Under the pieces are notes generated by a model. It saw only the letters and a program-made list of their open reading frames with translations. It was not told the origin of the DNA and searched no databases. Positions 50,336-63,644 of a stretch of DNA of 64,000 nt are shown here, piece after piece. The stretch is from Effrenium voratum. Lineage: Eukaryota > Sar > Dinophyceae > Suessiales > Symbiodiniaceae. How positions within the stretch are numbered: position 1 is the stretch's first letter; each line of letters starts with the position of its first letter. A program made the position numbers and the translations under genes. Where the stretch lies: assembly GCA_963377175.1 (NCBI GenBank), contig CAUJNA010003240.1, positions 146,501-210,500 of the forward strand, given 5' to 3'.

Positions 50336-53059
50336 ATGTCAGGGGCTGATCCGTGGGATCCTTGGGCAGGCACTGATGGCAGCACTGGGGATCCTTGGGA
50401 TCCTTGGGCAGCTGAAGGTGCAGCTGCACAGAAGCCTCGCCGAGGCAAACGCCAGGCACAAGATGATGAGCCCCAGGAGCTGCAGGCCCAGTCTCGCAAG
50501 CAGGTCCGTCTCGACTCTTCCCTTGAAGTGGCAAGTAAGCTGTCAGATCGGCGTGCTGGCGAACATGCACCCACTGCATATGAGGTGAGTGGAGCTGACC
50601 GGAAGCGCATTCAGTCCGTGGTCGCCACGGCCTGCAAGCGCAGGGGCTGCAAAAGGCCAGGCTGCAAGGCCAAGATGCAGCTTGATCTAGTGGTCCAGTT
50701 CGTCCAGCAGTACTGGGGCCTGCTGAGTGATGAGAGGGCCCACGTGCTTCGCTGCACGTACAACGATGTAGCTCCCAGCTCGACTGGAGACATCAAGATT
50801 GCAGAGCGGGCAGAGTGGACAGTGTGCGGGGAGTTGGTTTGCTTCACCCGCTTTTGCGCCATCATTGGCTGCAGCCAGCGCACTGTGCGCAACGCAATCG
50901 CCGGGCAGCCAGACCTGAGGCGGTCCCGCTCTAGCAACCTTCCTGCCCAGGCCAGGCCAGCTGAGCAGGCTATCAAGTGCGACATGTTTTTTCACCAGCT
51001 TCATGCATCCGCTGCAGAGCCAATGCCCGAAGATGAGCAGGCCTATCCCGCTGTCCGGTTTGTGGATGGTCGAGCTGTTCCAGCTGCAAAGGGGTCCAGG
51101 AGTGCAGAAGTGCAGGAGACAGACCCAGAGTCTCCTTTGGCTCCAGGGGCTCCAGTGGCTCCAGTGGTGGCTGGCAAGAAGAAGTCTGCATGCAAGGCCT
51201 CCCTTCCCTGATCAACATTGACCCATGGGAGGACTGGTCCTTTGACTGGATGGAGACATCACCCCTGACACCAGCAGCCAATGCAGTGGTCCTAGGCCTT
51301 CCAGTGCGCAAAATCCAGCACTGTCGCCTGGTAGACCTTTACTGGCAGATGTGCTCTGAATGGGAAGTGATGATAGAGCGCCGGCCTGATCTAGGCGCGA
51401 GGCCCTCATATCATACATTTGTGCGACGCTACACATCCCACTGGAAGCATGTTTTGCCCCTTGGCCTTGATTAGCTGTTGACGGTTCTTCATGGTGTGAA
51501 GCTATCTCACCCTGCCAAGTCCAGGCAGATGAGAAAAACGTCGCAGCATGGGCAGTGCAAGATCTGCTTCGATCTCTACATGGCCCTTCGAAACCCAAGA
51601 TCCTCTTGGGAAGCCAAGGCGGAAGCAGCACGAGTGCTTCGCACTCACCATCGGGAGCAATATACGGATCGCATGCTGTACTGGTCCCTGAGGTGGTCCA
51701 GCATCAATGCTAAGAACTGCCTGGTCATCATCATAGATGGCATGGGCAAGTTTCCCACCTCCTGGCCACACCTGGGCCACGACACAGTCAAAGGAGCTCG
51801 AGAACATCGTCAAGCCGAAGATGGTGATCACAGGTGCCCTAGCACATGGCTGGGGAACATTTCTGCATGGCACCGCCGAGCAGCACAACCATGGTGCAGA
51901 GACTCGGACTGCATGCAGTGCCCATACTCTGCACAGCAAGGCAGCAGCAATAGCACAGCTAAGGACCACTATGGTGAGGTCCTCTGCCGCGTGCTAGACA
52001 TCATTTTTCGGTCCAGTAGGTCTAGTGGTCAAGTAGTGCCAGAGCACTTGATCCTTGTCGCAGACAACACAGTGGCTCAGTGCAAAAACCAGCAGACCTT
52101 GCTCTTTTTAGCATACCTCGTGGCGAAAGGGTACTTTGCCTCAGTCACCCTCTTTCACCTCATGGTAGGTCACACGCACGAGGCCAGGGTGTGTCCATGC
52201 TTTGTGGGCTGATTTCTGCCTGCACCTTCTGGCAGGACATTGACCAGCTGTTTGCCCTCATCAAGGCAGGGCCCACGCATTTCAGGCTGCACGTGTTGGC
52301 TAAGCCCTGGCCAGGCAATCCTGGCCGGGATGCGGACGTGGCAAACACCCAGGGACATGCTTCAAGGTATCAGGCAGAAGCTGGAGCCACGCGTCAGGAG
52401 CAAGGGGGAGTTCTTGATCACGGACGAGATCACCGCTGTGCACGACTTCAAGTCCTGGCTCGCGCCCTTGCCAGTTGCTGCGGCCTCAAGTTGGCTTCCT
52501 CACTTGGCACTCCATGGGAGCACTCATGTTCATGTCCGAGTCCGAGCCGCGTGGGCCACACTGCCCTAACCAAGGAGATGTCAGGCTGCTTCAAGCCAAG
52601 ATATGGCACTGCTTCATGCTCATGAAAGGTCGCCAGCTGACTCGTGCGCACAGCTCAATGCTAGACGACACTCCAGACCCTGATGGCGTGTACGTGTGCA
52701 TAAAGTCCTATGTGAGAGACACAGTGCTTCAGCAGCCGCCCGAGCTGCTGCTCACCCCACTCTTACTCGGCAGGATGTCCCGAAGTGTGCCTGGTCAAGT
52801 CCTGCCACGTCGAGAGCTGGGCGACTCAGAGATCAAGAGCTTCCTGAAGCTGGCCCAGCTGTGCATCAAGTATGGCATGCCCCTAGCAGAGAGTGCTCTC
52901 AAGGAAATGGTGTACCAGAGGGTGTACAGCGTTGTCGATCTTAGCTGGCTTGCTGAGCAGGTTGGCCGAATGCGTGGTCTGCGCAATCTTGCCCCCGGTG
53001 ATCATTTTTTCCCGCACTTGCCAGACTCAACCTGGCAAATGTCAGTGCGGCTGGGGTGA
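50336..53059 (+). CDS. DUF7869-family protein, copy 2
   Basis: Counterpart of 17092-19826. Introns map to 51451-51501, 51894-51940, 52183-52235 (GC-AG) and 52266-52314 (GC-AG), all unchanged. Coding differences: exon 1 lacks the extra G of copy 1 but has a 5-nt insertion (TTCCC) near 51203 that stops the frame; exon 2 has a 2-nt deletion near 51785. Near 52607 a 13-nt segment present in copy 1 is missing, which here joins LLQAKIWHC to FMLMKGRQL in one frame. Neither copy is clearly intact. Confidence 0.65.
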
Positions 53060-53886
53060 TTGAGCCACTGGGTCAATACTTGGCTCTAGTGGCTCCCGTG
53101 GCTTCAGACATTTCCAATGCGCCACCGGGCCAGGGTGAAGTTGACTCGTCCGCTGGGTCAATATGTTTTTGTGTTTTTTTGCAAAATTGCAAGTCAGCAT
53201 GGCCCAGCTACTCCTGTCAGCACGGCCCAAGTAGCGGCAAAATAGTTGCTGTTTTTGAGGCGGGTCATCGAGTTGAGGCGTAGACTGACCACTTTCTGAG
53301 ATGTCCGGGCCCAGAGCTGCCTGGTCATCACTGATGCTGTGTGCAACTTGCCAACACAGACCTGTGCGGCCAGTGACTGGACAAGGTCATCAGAACTTGG
53401 CCACAGCTTGAGCCACTGGATCGAGTGGATCCAGTGGATCCAGCTGGCCCTGGCCCAATGCTTTCTCATGCTGACGAGCTCCTGGACTTCTGCCCTGAAC
53501 AGCTGCGCATCCAAAACACAGCTGCACCGGCAGCTGCAGTGATTGCCGCCTTCTAGATCCAGCACACCAGTGTGGAGTGGACATTATTGGAGCGGGGATC
53601 AAGTGAATCTCCATCTCAGACTTCTGGCCCAGCCCTCAGAAGACCCACAATGATGATGTTTGCCCCCTTGGTGTTGGAGGTGAGCTTTAGAAAGGCCCAG
53701 CAGGCTCCGTGTGTCAACCAAGGCTTGGTCCTCCTGATCCGGCAGCAGTGTAGCCTCCATCATCAAGTCAGTAAAATGACAAGTGCCGCAGCACTGCAGC
53801 TGCCAAGAGCCCATTGCAAGCATGGTCATGTCCACAGATTGCAATAAGGTCAGCCACTGCACATCGGTGGAGCTTTTGCAGCTCCA

Positions 53887-56800
53887 GTGGCTCCAGTGGC
53901 TTCAGTAAGTCACGGGTCGGCAGTGGAGCTTGGCTGCACTGCCGATGAGCACTCTGGAGGACTTGCTCAGAAGCATGACAGTGACACGTGGCCCCTGTTT
54001 GCACCTCAGGAGAAGCTCGGCAAGGTCTATGAGAAAACCTTTGCAGAGATTCGCTCCTCACTGTCAGGAGACACCTATGCCAATGTCCATGACTGGATGC
54101 AGGCAGAGTACTTGGCGAACCCTGCCCAGCTGATGTCTGAGCTGAAGGAGCTGGAGGGTGAGTGCCGGCAGATACTTGGGCTCCCAGGCTCCAGCAACAT
54201 CCAGAGCACAGTCCCTGACTCCTTGGTGACTGACCAAGATGTACCCCGACGCTTCAACTTACCCCCCTGTGTGCAGTTTGGCTTCCTGGCTGACAGCCAG
54301 CTCAAGGGGCCTGTCCAGTCATACGCAGTGTCCCTCACCTGCACCCAGTGGCTGTCTTGTGTGCTGAGTTTGTGAGTGCACAGTGACATCTATTTTGTGG
54401 CCAGCCAGGCGAGACAACTTGCAGAAGCTGATGGTGTTCAAGAGAGGCAATGAAACGCATCGATATCCATTGGAAGTGCTCTTCCAGTTTCCGTGCAGCC
54501 TCAATCCAGCACCAGCTGGTCCAGGCTCACTCCTCAGCTGTTGTGCCATCAGCCAATTCCCCACATGGCAGTGCCAGAGTTGAGCCATTGCTGAGGCTCA
54601 GAAGTGCAGCCATTCACGCTGGCACTGGCCATCGGATCTGCTACAGTCATGAGCTGCTTTCTGTTCGCAATCTTCAGCAAAAGGCTCGACATTCTCGCAG
54701 AGCACATCACGGACGAAGAACTGCAAAGGGAGTTGGCCTTGCGCCTGATGAAGACCCTTGTGCTCCACACGACGAGCTCTGGAGATGACAATCCCGACAG
54801 AAGAATGCTTCAAAGCCTGGGGGAGAAGCGTGCAGCTGCGCAGCGCACGCATCCGAGCCCCTTCCAGCACTGGTACGTCTACCAAAAAATCCTCAGCAAG
54901 CAAGTCAACCCACGTGGGCCGGGGCCTTGGGCCCAGTCAAAGCTTGCACGCACTTGCTTCCTGTGAGTCAGGTCTAGGGAGCAGCGCCTGCGCGACCTCA
55001 TCCGTGAGCAGAACGCATCCGCGGTGTCAAAAGCTCGAGTGGGCACAGAGGAGATGTCAGTGATGATATTCCTGGACAGTGCAGGCCCTGAGACCAGGAA
55101 AATCATTGCGGCAGCCCACCAGAGCGAGGCGCCGCAGTTCACGGCGTTCCCGTTGTCGCTTCTCACCAAGGACTTCTTGCACCCGTATTACCCGAATCCA
55201 GTGCAACTTGGCACAGCCCAGGCCAGCGGCACTCTCCCAGTGGCTCCAGTGGCTCCAGTGGGTCTAGAGGCTCCAAAGTAGCCTTCCATCTTGACTTTTG
55301 ACACCGACTCAGGAAGAAAGAGGAGAACCCGGTCTGGCATGCGATCCACGGCCATTCCTGGGAGAAGGTCGAGTGGTGGGCCCGAAGGGTCTATGGCAAA
55401 TGGGAGCATAAGATCTCCCAAGTGATCCAGGCTGGGCAGGTTCCAGCCGTCAAGAGCTCGACAGGCTGCGCGCCCTTCCGAGATTCCGGCAAAGAACTGG
55501 AAATCTACTGCATGGCCCAGCTCATGCAGCACTACAACCACGCCTTCGTGAAGATGTTGCCACAGGACCGCTACAAAGAGCTCATGACCATGTGGAACAG
55601 TGGCCTGGTGGACTCGAAGGTCATGCCCGCCATCATGGCGAAGCGCAAGGAATTTGAGCCGAGGGATCTCGCCTTCCTTGCCCTGCAAGACGATCGAGCT
55701 CCCCGCAACTTCCTCAATCCAGCAGGGACTGCTGAAAAGCAGGACCAGGGGGGCTCAAGCAGGGATCCACAGCTTGGCTTCAGTGCTGGGCAAATAAGCA
55801 CCCTACTTTAGGGAGCACCCCCCCACTTTAGGGAACTCACCCCCCTTCTCAGGAAGCTCTCAAGCGCCTGGTCAAGCAGCTCCAGCATGAGCAGCGCGCC
55901 TGGCGGGTGTACTTGCAGAAGGCAAAGGCCTCCGACGACATGCAGAGGGGCGACTGGAACGTCCAGGTGGCGAGGCAGCAGGAGCGCCTTGAGGAGGCCT
56001 GGCAGAGCCTCAGCAGTGCCTGGTGTGTCACGACAGCCGCCAAGGACACTGCTGTCCGGGAAATTGATGTCATGACTTAACTTGTTGCCTTGCTGTCCTT
56101 GAGCTAGCTGTTTTGGCATGCAGGACCTCAGCACAGCCATGCCACACGTCGCTGCCCACCGGCACATGCTGGCAGATGCGGCAGATGCTGTCCAGGTCCA
56201 TCAAGTGGTTCAAGTGTTCGAGTGGAACATTCCAAAGGCAGGTGGGGAAGCCTCCAAGAAGGCGGAAGAAGCTGCAAAGGCCATCGCCCTCTCATGCAGC
56301 ACTGACCCGCAGATGGCTATTCACATAGTGCCCCCTGCTTGCACTGTTGTGCTAGGCTTCAGTCATATATACTTGAACCAGTAGTGGACCTTGCCATGAA
56401 ACCCGCGCGTGCCGAGGATCCCGCCTTGCCAGCCATGCTACGGGAAGATGGACAGCTCAGGAGACGAAAGGGTGGAGAGCACAGCCAGGCATGTGGAGCT
56501 GTGGCTGGATCAACTTTCAAAGCCTGAGCACAAGCTCCTCATCCGCAAGGTGAGGGTGACCTGGAGCGCGGAGACATTTTACAGCCCAGAGCGGGAGCTT
56601 GCCTGGGAAGCATGGATCACACTGTCATCCACGACCAGGGTGCCCAACAAAGCCAGCTCCTTCAATCACGTGCTGGGCAACAGCCCACTTCTGAAGCGCG
56701 GTGCTTTTCCAGTTTTCATCAACGCCATGGCTCGGAAGGACTTCCGCAACTGGAAGGTGCCGCTGGGCTTCGATGGTGCTGGAGGCTCCAACAACGCCTT

Positions 56801-58117
56801 GTCCATTGAGCAGCTGCAGTGGTTCAGCGGCTCTGAGCTCCACTCACAGTTTTTGCGCCACCTCTTCATGGGCTCCAGCTTGGGGAAGCAGAGCCGGGTT
56901 CAGGTCATCGACATGTTTCTTCTCGACGACCAGCCTGGAACAAGTGTGGTGGACTTGAACTGCCTCAGCGACCGCGGGCTTCCTCAAGTCGGGTACTGTG
57001 GAATAGTGTGGATCCAAGAGAAAGCACTTGTGAGGCAGGGGCTTGGTGTCCAAAAATGTTTCTGGGAGGCCTTCCACCTCCAAGTGCCTAGAGCCTTCAG
57101 GAATGTCATCCTGGAGAATGTCACCACATCCCTCTCTAACATGTACAAGGAAAAGCTCCGACAGAAGACGCTGCTCTTGGAGACGGGGGTCGTCGTCCCG
57201 GAGGTTGGCCAGGGGGCGGGTGCACAGCACACAAAGCCTGAGTATGACCCCAAGGACTTTGAGCTGTGCTGGCCAAGGGCAAATCAGGAGCTTCCACTTC
57301 GGCAGACCACTGTGGATCAGGCAGAGAAGCTCAATGGCATCTCCATCACAGACTCCAGTGGTCAAGGGATCCAGTGGTCCAGCCTTCAAAAGGCCCACAA
57401 CGACGAGTTCTGCCCCAGCGGTGAGGCCTACAACCCTGCCAGCAACAAGAGGAGCCCAGAGTGCAGCACCGAGGAGCTGCAGAAGCAGACCAAGCCTGCA
57501 GTGAATCTCCAGCCAGCTCAGCCTCCAGATGGCCTGCTGAGCACTGGAGTTGCCACGGACGACTTCCAGCTGATCTTGGCACCTGACGGCTCTCTTTACG
57601 TCAAAGCCCTCAAAGACTCCTGCCTGGAAAGCAGTGCAGCACTGTTCCTGTGCAAAGGCACGTACAAAACTGGAGCAACCGCCAAGGCAGAGAAGGGCAA
57701 GCCTGGCTCCGCCTTCATTCCCTCCGAGATGAGCCAGGACACCTTGCGGCACCCGCTGTCCGAACGGTGCTCCTCCCAGTTTTCCAGTGCCTCTTGGAGC
57801 TGCCTTGCAATGGTTTGCCGGCGCGCGTCTTCAGGTCGGTCAAGCACAAGGTCTTCGAGGTCGAGGGCAAGTTCAAGGTAGCCGCCACAGATGATGTCAT
57901 CTACCAGCTGGATGTGAGCCGCAAAGATATGGACCCAAAGGCAGTGATTGCAAAGGAAGCACTGTCCAGCTACGTTGACTATAGCAAGCTCACCCATCTC
58001 AAGGCAATCCAGCGGGTGAAGTATGATGAGAGTGGTAAGGCGCTCAAGCAAGGCATTCCCGCTGTTCACGCATCCCAGTCAATTCGTCTCAAAAAGGACG
58101 AAGTGTATAAGATGTAG
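53887..58117 (+). CDS. Long unrecognised multi-exon gene, copy 2
   Basis: Counterpart of 20652-24879 with the same exon series; the largest exon is 56409-57881. A complex local difference near 54257-54282 replaces KLALWQ with NLPPCVQ in frame. Otherwise differences are rare single bases (for example a silent C/T at 57221). Confidence 0.5.
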
Positions 58118-58198
58118 GGGCTCTAGTGCCTCTAGTGGCTACAGTGGCCACTCAGTTTTGCTTCAGCTCAGAGGGCGGGCAAGGCCCTAACAAAGCAC

Positions 58199-58648
58199 GT
58201 GACCATGGTGAAAAAGATAGCTGACCACCAGGGCTCGACTTGTTTGAGGCAAGTGTTGTTTATGCTGCATTGCCCGCGGCTCTTGAATTTCAAGAAGCTC
58301 GAGAAAACACCCTTAGGCCCCGGCTCTAGTCTCGCCATGATGATGTCCTTCTCCATCGCTCCAAAGCCAGACCTGTCGTTCTTGGAGCACTCCTCGCAGG
58401 ACATATATGGAGAGTTGACACAGCGGGAGCAAAGGGCAGCTGATCAAGTTGCCCGTTCCCTGCAGTGCCCAGAGCCTGAATCTGCATCCAATCCGGAAAA
58501 GGCCAAGGGCAGTCCGCAAAAGGCCAAGGGCAAGGGCAAAGCCAAGGGTCAAGCCAAGCCCCAAGCCAAGTCCAGTGGGAAGACTGCTGCCCCAGTGCAA
58601 AAAAAGCCCAGCAAGGCTTTGATGAAAAAGCCTGCCAAGTCTTCCTAG
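58199..58648 (+). CDS. Lysine-rich small protein, intact copy
   Basis: 149 codons ending in an Ala/Lys/Pro tail (KAKGKGKAKGQAKPQAKSS, KKPSKALMKKPAKSS). The tail composition resembles histone H1 or other nucleic-acid-compacting proteins, but no domain is recognised. The frame is open here, whereas copy 1 has a 2-nt insertion. The start ATG at 58199 or the next at 58205 is possible; it could also be the last exon of the preceding gene. Confidence 0.45.
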   Translation: MTMVKKIADHQGSTCLRQVLFMLHCPRLLNFKKLEKTPLGPGSSLAMMMSFSIAPKPDLSFLEHSSQDIYGELTQREQRAADQVARSLQCPEPESASNPEKAKGSPQKAKGKGKAKGQAKPQAKSSGKTAAPVQKKPSKALMKKPAKSS

Positions 58649-59016
58649 AGCTAGCTCAATGCAGCTTTCAGCTGGACTCGCTGTTTTTTTCAGGAAATCA
58701 TGGCTTGCTTCAGGAATCAGTTGCTTCAGGAAATCACTTGGCTACAGTGGGTCCAGTGGCTCTAGCTGGACAAGAGTAGAAAGGGCCCTGCGCGGGGATT
58801 GAAAAAATCTACAGGCAGCCCGTGTACGCTTTTATGTTGCCGGTGCAGTGCAGCAGTTCTGAGTGCCACAATTTCAGCACATTGCTCTGAGGCTTGCGGC
58901 GCCATGACTTTTGACATGTCGCCGGTGGCTTGGAGTGAGACTGCTGCACTGTGGCAGCTTAGCACTGCATGGGCAGCAAATCAAGATTACTGAACTACTT
59001 GACATACAGGATCCAC

Positions 59017-59921
59017 TCAAAGCTTCTTGACTTTGATCTCGACGCATAGCCGGCGAACCGTCTCAGGTGCAAGGCACGCCTTCACTCGCAGGACTTTGCT
59101 CACCTTCGTGGCAAGAGGCCGCCATCCAAACTCACCCTTGTCGCGCTGCGCCTTGAGTTTCTTCACCTGCTTGATGCTGGCCTGGGACGGCTTGAGCTTC
59201 TGAATCACACTTTTGCAGCCGTTCACCTGAAGGGAAATCCAGCCGCAACAATGTGTTATTGCCACTTTACTTCCCTCTTCTAAACATGGTTTTGGAGCTT
59301 GCCCGCCTTGGGGCTCCCCTTCTGTGTGATTTCCTTGGTGGTTTTTACCTTGTTAGCCAAGCCCTGGGACAGGTGATACACCACCATGTCTTTGTTGAAC
59401 TCTTGAGCTGCGCAGTGCACCTTCCTGATGAACGACTGTGCCGGCGTAGGGCTGTGAGTGAACAAATCCGGTATGTCACTGCACACAATTTCCACATTGT
59501 GCTTCCGGCTCGCCTGCCAGGCCTGCTCTGCAGCAATCTGCGAGCGCGCCAAGGCACGGGCAGACTCAAGAAATATCTTGACCTTGTCAGCGCAGCCCTT
59601 GAGCATGGGGTGTGTGCGCTCAACTAGGCTCTTCAGGGCAGCACGCTGGTCATAGGGAAGGCTCCCACTCACCACTTCTGACAGCTTGACTTTCAAGGGC
59701 GTTGAGTCCCTTTGCGCTGCCTGTTTGGCCGCTGATGTTTGACGCTTGATCGAGCCTGCTAGCTTCTTTCCGTCACTGCTTGTCCGTGTGTAAAGAACCC
59801 CAACCGTCTTTGCACTGGATGTTGAGGACTTTGATGAGGGCTTTTGCGTCACCTTGGTCGGCTTTGGGCAGCGGCCTGAAGATGCTGAGGAGCTCGATGG
59901 CTTCCGCACCACTCGTGCCAT
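59017..59921 (-). CDS. Serine recombinase, copy 2
   Basis: Exons 59921-59286 and 59226-59017 with the same 59-bp intron (59285-59227). The protein is the same as that of 25787-26691; the only coding difference seen is the silent GCC/GCA change near 59439. All predicted catalytic residues are kept. Confidence 0.75.
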
Positions 59922-60229
59922 CAGCTCAGTGCAGTGACTAGATTACTAGACAGGGGGGAGCCACTAGATCCACTAGAAGTGGCCACAGTCAGGCACGCAC
60001 AGCACAGCTGTCTCACAATGCAGCCGTCTTTAATACCAAAGTTTTTGAGACACTCTCTTCTTTTGTGAGACACCCCCCCCCTTTCTGAGACACCAGCTTG
60101 ACAAGCACCTCATGCATCGGTCCTGTAGCCTGTGCTCTGCAGACGAGTCCTTGCACGGGCAGCCGGAGCCTATGAGGTGGACACAGAAGGCGCTCTGTGC
60201 ATGTAGAATAAGCACTGTGCACACTGTGG

Positions 60230-61305
60230 CTCATAGGTGTCTCATATGTCTCTCACAGCTTCTCATGCTTCTCAGATTTTCTCATAGTTTCTCATACTTC
60301 TCATATTTTCTCATATGTCTAATGTTTCTCATAGTTTCTCATAGTTTCTCATAGTTTCTCATATTTTCTCATATTTCTCATACTTATCATATGTTCTCAT
60401 ATGTTCTCATAGATTCTCATAGTTTTTATCATATGTTCTCATAGTTTCTCATATTTCTCATACTTTCCCATATGTCTCATAGGTTTATCACGTTTCTCAT
60501 AGTCCCTAGCATTTACTTCTGGCAAGGTCTCATATGTTCTCATAGTTTATCATGCATTTCCCACATGTTCTCATATTTTCTCATAGGTGCTCAGGAGGGA
60601 AATGTGACAAGACATGCAAGTATAGGAAGTTGCACTTCCCATGTTTGCATCTCTTGGCAGGTTTCCCATTATGAGCTCATCAGTGCAATGGTAAAGTCCA
60701 CTGATGGCAAGTAACCATGTGTGCGTGTGTCCAAATAGAAACTGTCGAGTGAGAAGTGTGTGAAGAACACATTGCAAGCCAACAAGGGGCATCAAGGAGC
60801 CACATGATACATCCATGCTTATCATGTGTGAGTGTGTCCCAGACAGCTCCTGCATATGTTCTCCGGCATTCCCCAATTGTCTTTCCCACGTGTTCTGGCA
60901 TGCCTCTCATGCTCCCCCGTTTCCCCATTTCAAACGCAGTTACATTTCTCAGATGTCTCATATACTTGTCGCATATGTGCTTCATACTTGTCTCATATGT
61001 TTCTCACATGCTTCTCATATGTTCAAAATGTTCATGCGTGTCATATGAGACAAGTATGATCATATATGTTTGCATATGTTCCTCATATGGTGTGCATATT
61101 AGTATGTTATCATGTTTGCTCACGCCTTTATCATATTTTCTCAAGTACAGGTCACATAAAGCTATGAGAACACTTGGGAATCTTGAGACATGTGTGTCTT
61201 CACAAGTGTCTCACAGGTTTCTTATAGCTTCTCAGCTCTAGCATGTGAATTTTCTCATACGATTGTCATACTTTTCTCATATGTATCCCATATGTGCCTT
61301 TCATG
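60230..61305. repeat. TCTCATA array, copy 2
   Basis: Counterpart of 27000-28075 with a few single-base changes. Confidence 0.8.
60589..60676. other. 88-nt conserved hairpin (copy 4)
   Basis: Identical to 27359-27446. Confidence 0.75.
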
Positions 61306-62378
61306 CAGAGATCATGCAAGCATCAATGCGTGCAAACATCAGAGTGCACAAGGTCCAAATGGGTGAGTGTAAGCAAGCTTTAGGAAAATGAAGGCCCCAA
61401 CAAAAGGCAAACACCCAAGCAGTGCCACGCAGGGTGCCTGTAATGGCTGCAAGGCAATGCGGCTGCACATGCAAGTTGCTACACTAGCTGCTACACCAGC
61501 TGGGTGAGAAGACATTGATTGCTGTAATTATAAGGGCTGCACTGAACCCTCATTGGCCAGTTATGGGCCACACACTTGGCCCCAGGCATGGCCAATGATG
61601 GTCCAACAGTCCTCAGGCGGCTGTCAGTCAGAGCGATCATGCGTGATGCACATGTGGCTTGCTCTTTGCGGGCACTGAGTACTGGATGGGCTTGTCAGTG
61701 TGGCCAAAGCAAGCATGCTGCAGGTGTGAGATGCATGACATGCTCTGGCTGAGGCCCTAGCATAGTGCGAGGGCTGCCTGGCAGGCACCAGTGCGACGGA
61801 TTGTGCATGCCATGAATGATCAGCAGGCTGAAGCCGGGCATTGCACTTTTCCCCCTCTGCCACATCCATGGGCCCTTGAGACCACCAGACCCACTCTAGC
61901 CACTAGAAGGCTGGAGTGCAGCACTGGATCCTACTTGATCCCATAGCCTTCACGCCTGCCACGTCTGTGAGACGAGCTGTCTCACATCTTGGGAAGGTGT
62001 GAGGTAGTGCCTTAGTGCGCAAGGATGGTGGCAAGGATGCGTGACGTGCGAAATGTATTTGAAGAATGTGCATGCTGTACTGTAAGCCAGGAAGCTGGGT
62101 GCAGTCACGGCACCAGCCTTTGCAGCCAGTCCACGACCGCTCTGCCAGGTGCTGCAGCTCCACCTCATAGAGCTGGCCTCAGGCTGACACATCTATGCAA
62201 ACGTGCCAAGCGCCAAGCCAACATGCAAATTGCACTGAGCTGCTTTTCAGCAGCCAGTGGACAATGATTGCTGCAGCAACGCTCCGGTGTCTACCAGCAC
62301 TGCAGGCAAAGCAGAGGCTGAAGGTCTGTGGCGTCTTGATCGCCTTGAGCCACTGGAGCCAGCAAAAAAGCCCCCTCC

Positions 62379-63147
62379 TCAGTTAGCGCCAAGTAAGTTT
62401 GACAAAGGTTCGTCTGACTGAAACCCGCGCCAGCAAGCTCTGAAGCCAGGGGGCAGCATGACAGCAAACTTGGGATGCTGGGCAATCCTCAGCTGAATGA
62501 CGGGGTTCGTGCCCATGTGCCTGGTGTCCCTCGCCGGATCGTGGAAGGCATGCAGCGGGATCACCAGATCAAACATGGCATAGGTCTTCTTGTTTGAGAG
62601 CTGAGCTAGACCAGCTGAATAGACCTGCGCATCAGGGATTTGGCGGCCACACTCACCCCGCAGAGCAATATGCTTATTTTCTGGACCCCCCAGCCTTGAC
62701 TTTGTGTGGCTTTGGCATGGGCTTGGGCTGGGGTCTTATCTTTGGTGCTGCCCTTGAAGTGGCATCATCATCATCATCATCACTGCCTGGATCAACTAGA
62801 TCCACTGGATCTGGGGTGGCTGGATCCTCCACTAGGTCGGCTGGATGCTCTGGATCCACTGGATCCTCTGCGTCGCAGTCACTGACTAGGTCCACTTCCA
62901 CTAAATCTGTTGGATCTGGGGTGGCTGGATCTGGATCCTCTGGCTCTGGGGTGGCTGGATCCTGTGGATGGAAGTCCCTGACTGTGTCCGCTAGATCCAC
63001 TGGATCCACTAGATCCTTGGTTGGAAGCACTGGGGCGGAGGCTGGCTCAATTGGACTGTTCTCTTGCTCAAAAGCCTCCATCACCTCTCTCCGGTTCTCC
63101 TCCAACCACTCCTGGAGCTGCCTGTGGATGACTTCTTCCTCAGCCAT
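62379..63147 (-). CDS. Acidic DP-repeat protein, copy 2
   Basis: Counterpart of 29149-29917. Exon 1 is 63147-62674 and the second exon about 62615-62379. No difference seen in the coding parts, including the nonamer-coded repeat, although such repeats usually change length quickly. That argues for a very recent copy or an allele. Confidence 0.5.
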
Positions 63148-63164
63148 AGGACAGGGTTTGAGTG

Positions 63165-63644
63165 TCAGGCAAGGAGGGCTGGCTCAAAAGTCAACAGCCC
63201 CTGTCGCCAGGTGACAGCTTGAAGTCGCCCAGCTGGTACTGGCTTCAGCAGCACCGGGATAAAGTCAGGCGTCACCCTCACCGGCAGGCGTCCTTCGGGC
63301 AACCCACAGGGGAGACTGCAAAGCACAAAGCGCGCCCTGTATGTAACAGAATCACACACTAGCCAAGCCTTGGGTGCAGTTTGGGCAGGACAAGGGCAGG
63401 GTCCTGGCTCACAGGGAGGCTCAACGTTCTCCCGCTGCGCCAGCTCTCGGTACTCCGCCAGGCACTCCAAGGAGATTCTCCCCGGCAAAAGGCAAACAAC
63501 CATGGCTGTCGGAAGGGGGGTAGATGTGCTGAGCTGCTGTGCCTGCTGAGTGCCTGCTGTTTGCTGATGAGTGCCTTGCAGAAAAAAAGAGCTGCTGCAG
63601 CATGGGCCAAATAGCAGGCAATTTAGTTGCAGGCTGCACCTCAA
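63165..63644 (-). CDS. Possible 5' exons of the acidic protein gene, copy 2
   Basis: Counterpart of 29935-30414 with one change near 63331 (AAGCGCGCC for AAGGGCGCC), inside or beside the proposed intron. Confidence 0.35.
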   Translation of the reverse strand: MRCSLQLNCLLFGPCCSSSFFLQGTHQQTAGTQQAQQLSTSTPLPTAMVVCLLPGRISLECLAEYRELAQRENVEPPCEPGPCPCPAQTAPKAWLVCDSVTYRARFVLCSLPCGLPEGRLPVRVTPDFIPVLLKPVPAGRLQAVTWRQGLLTFEPALLA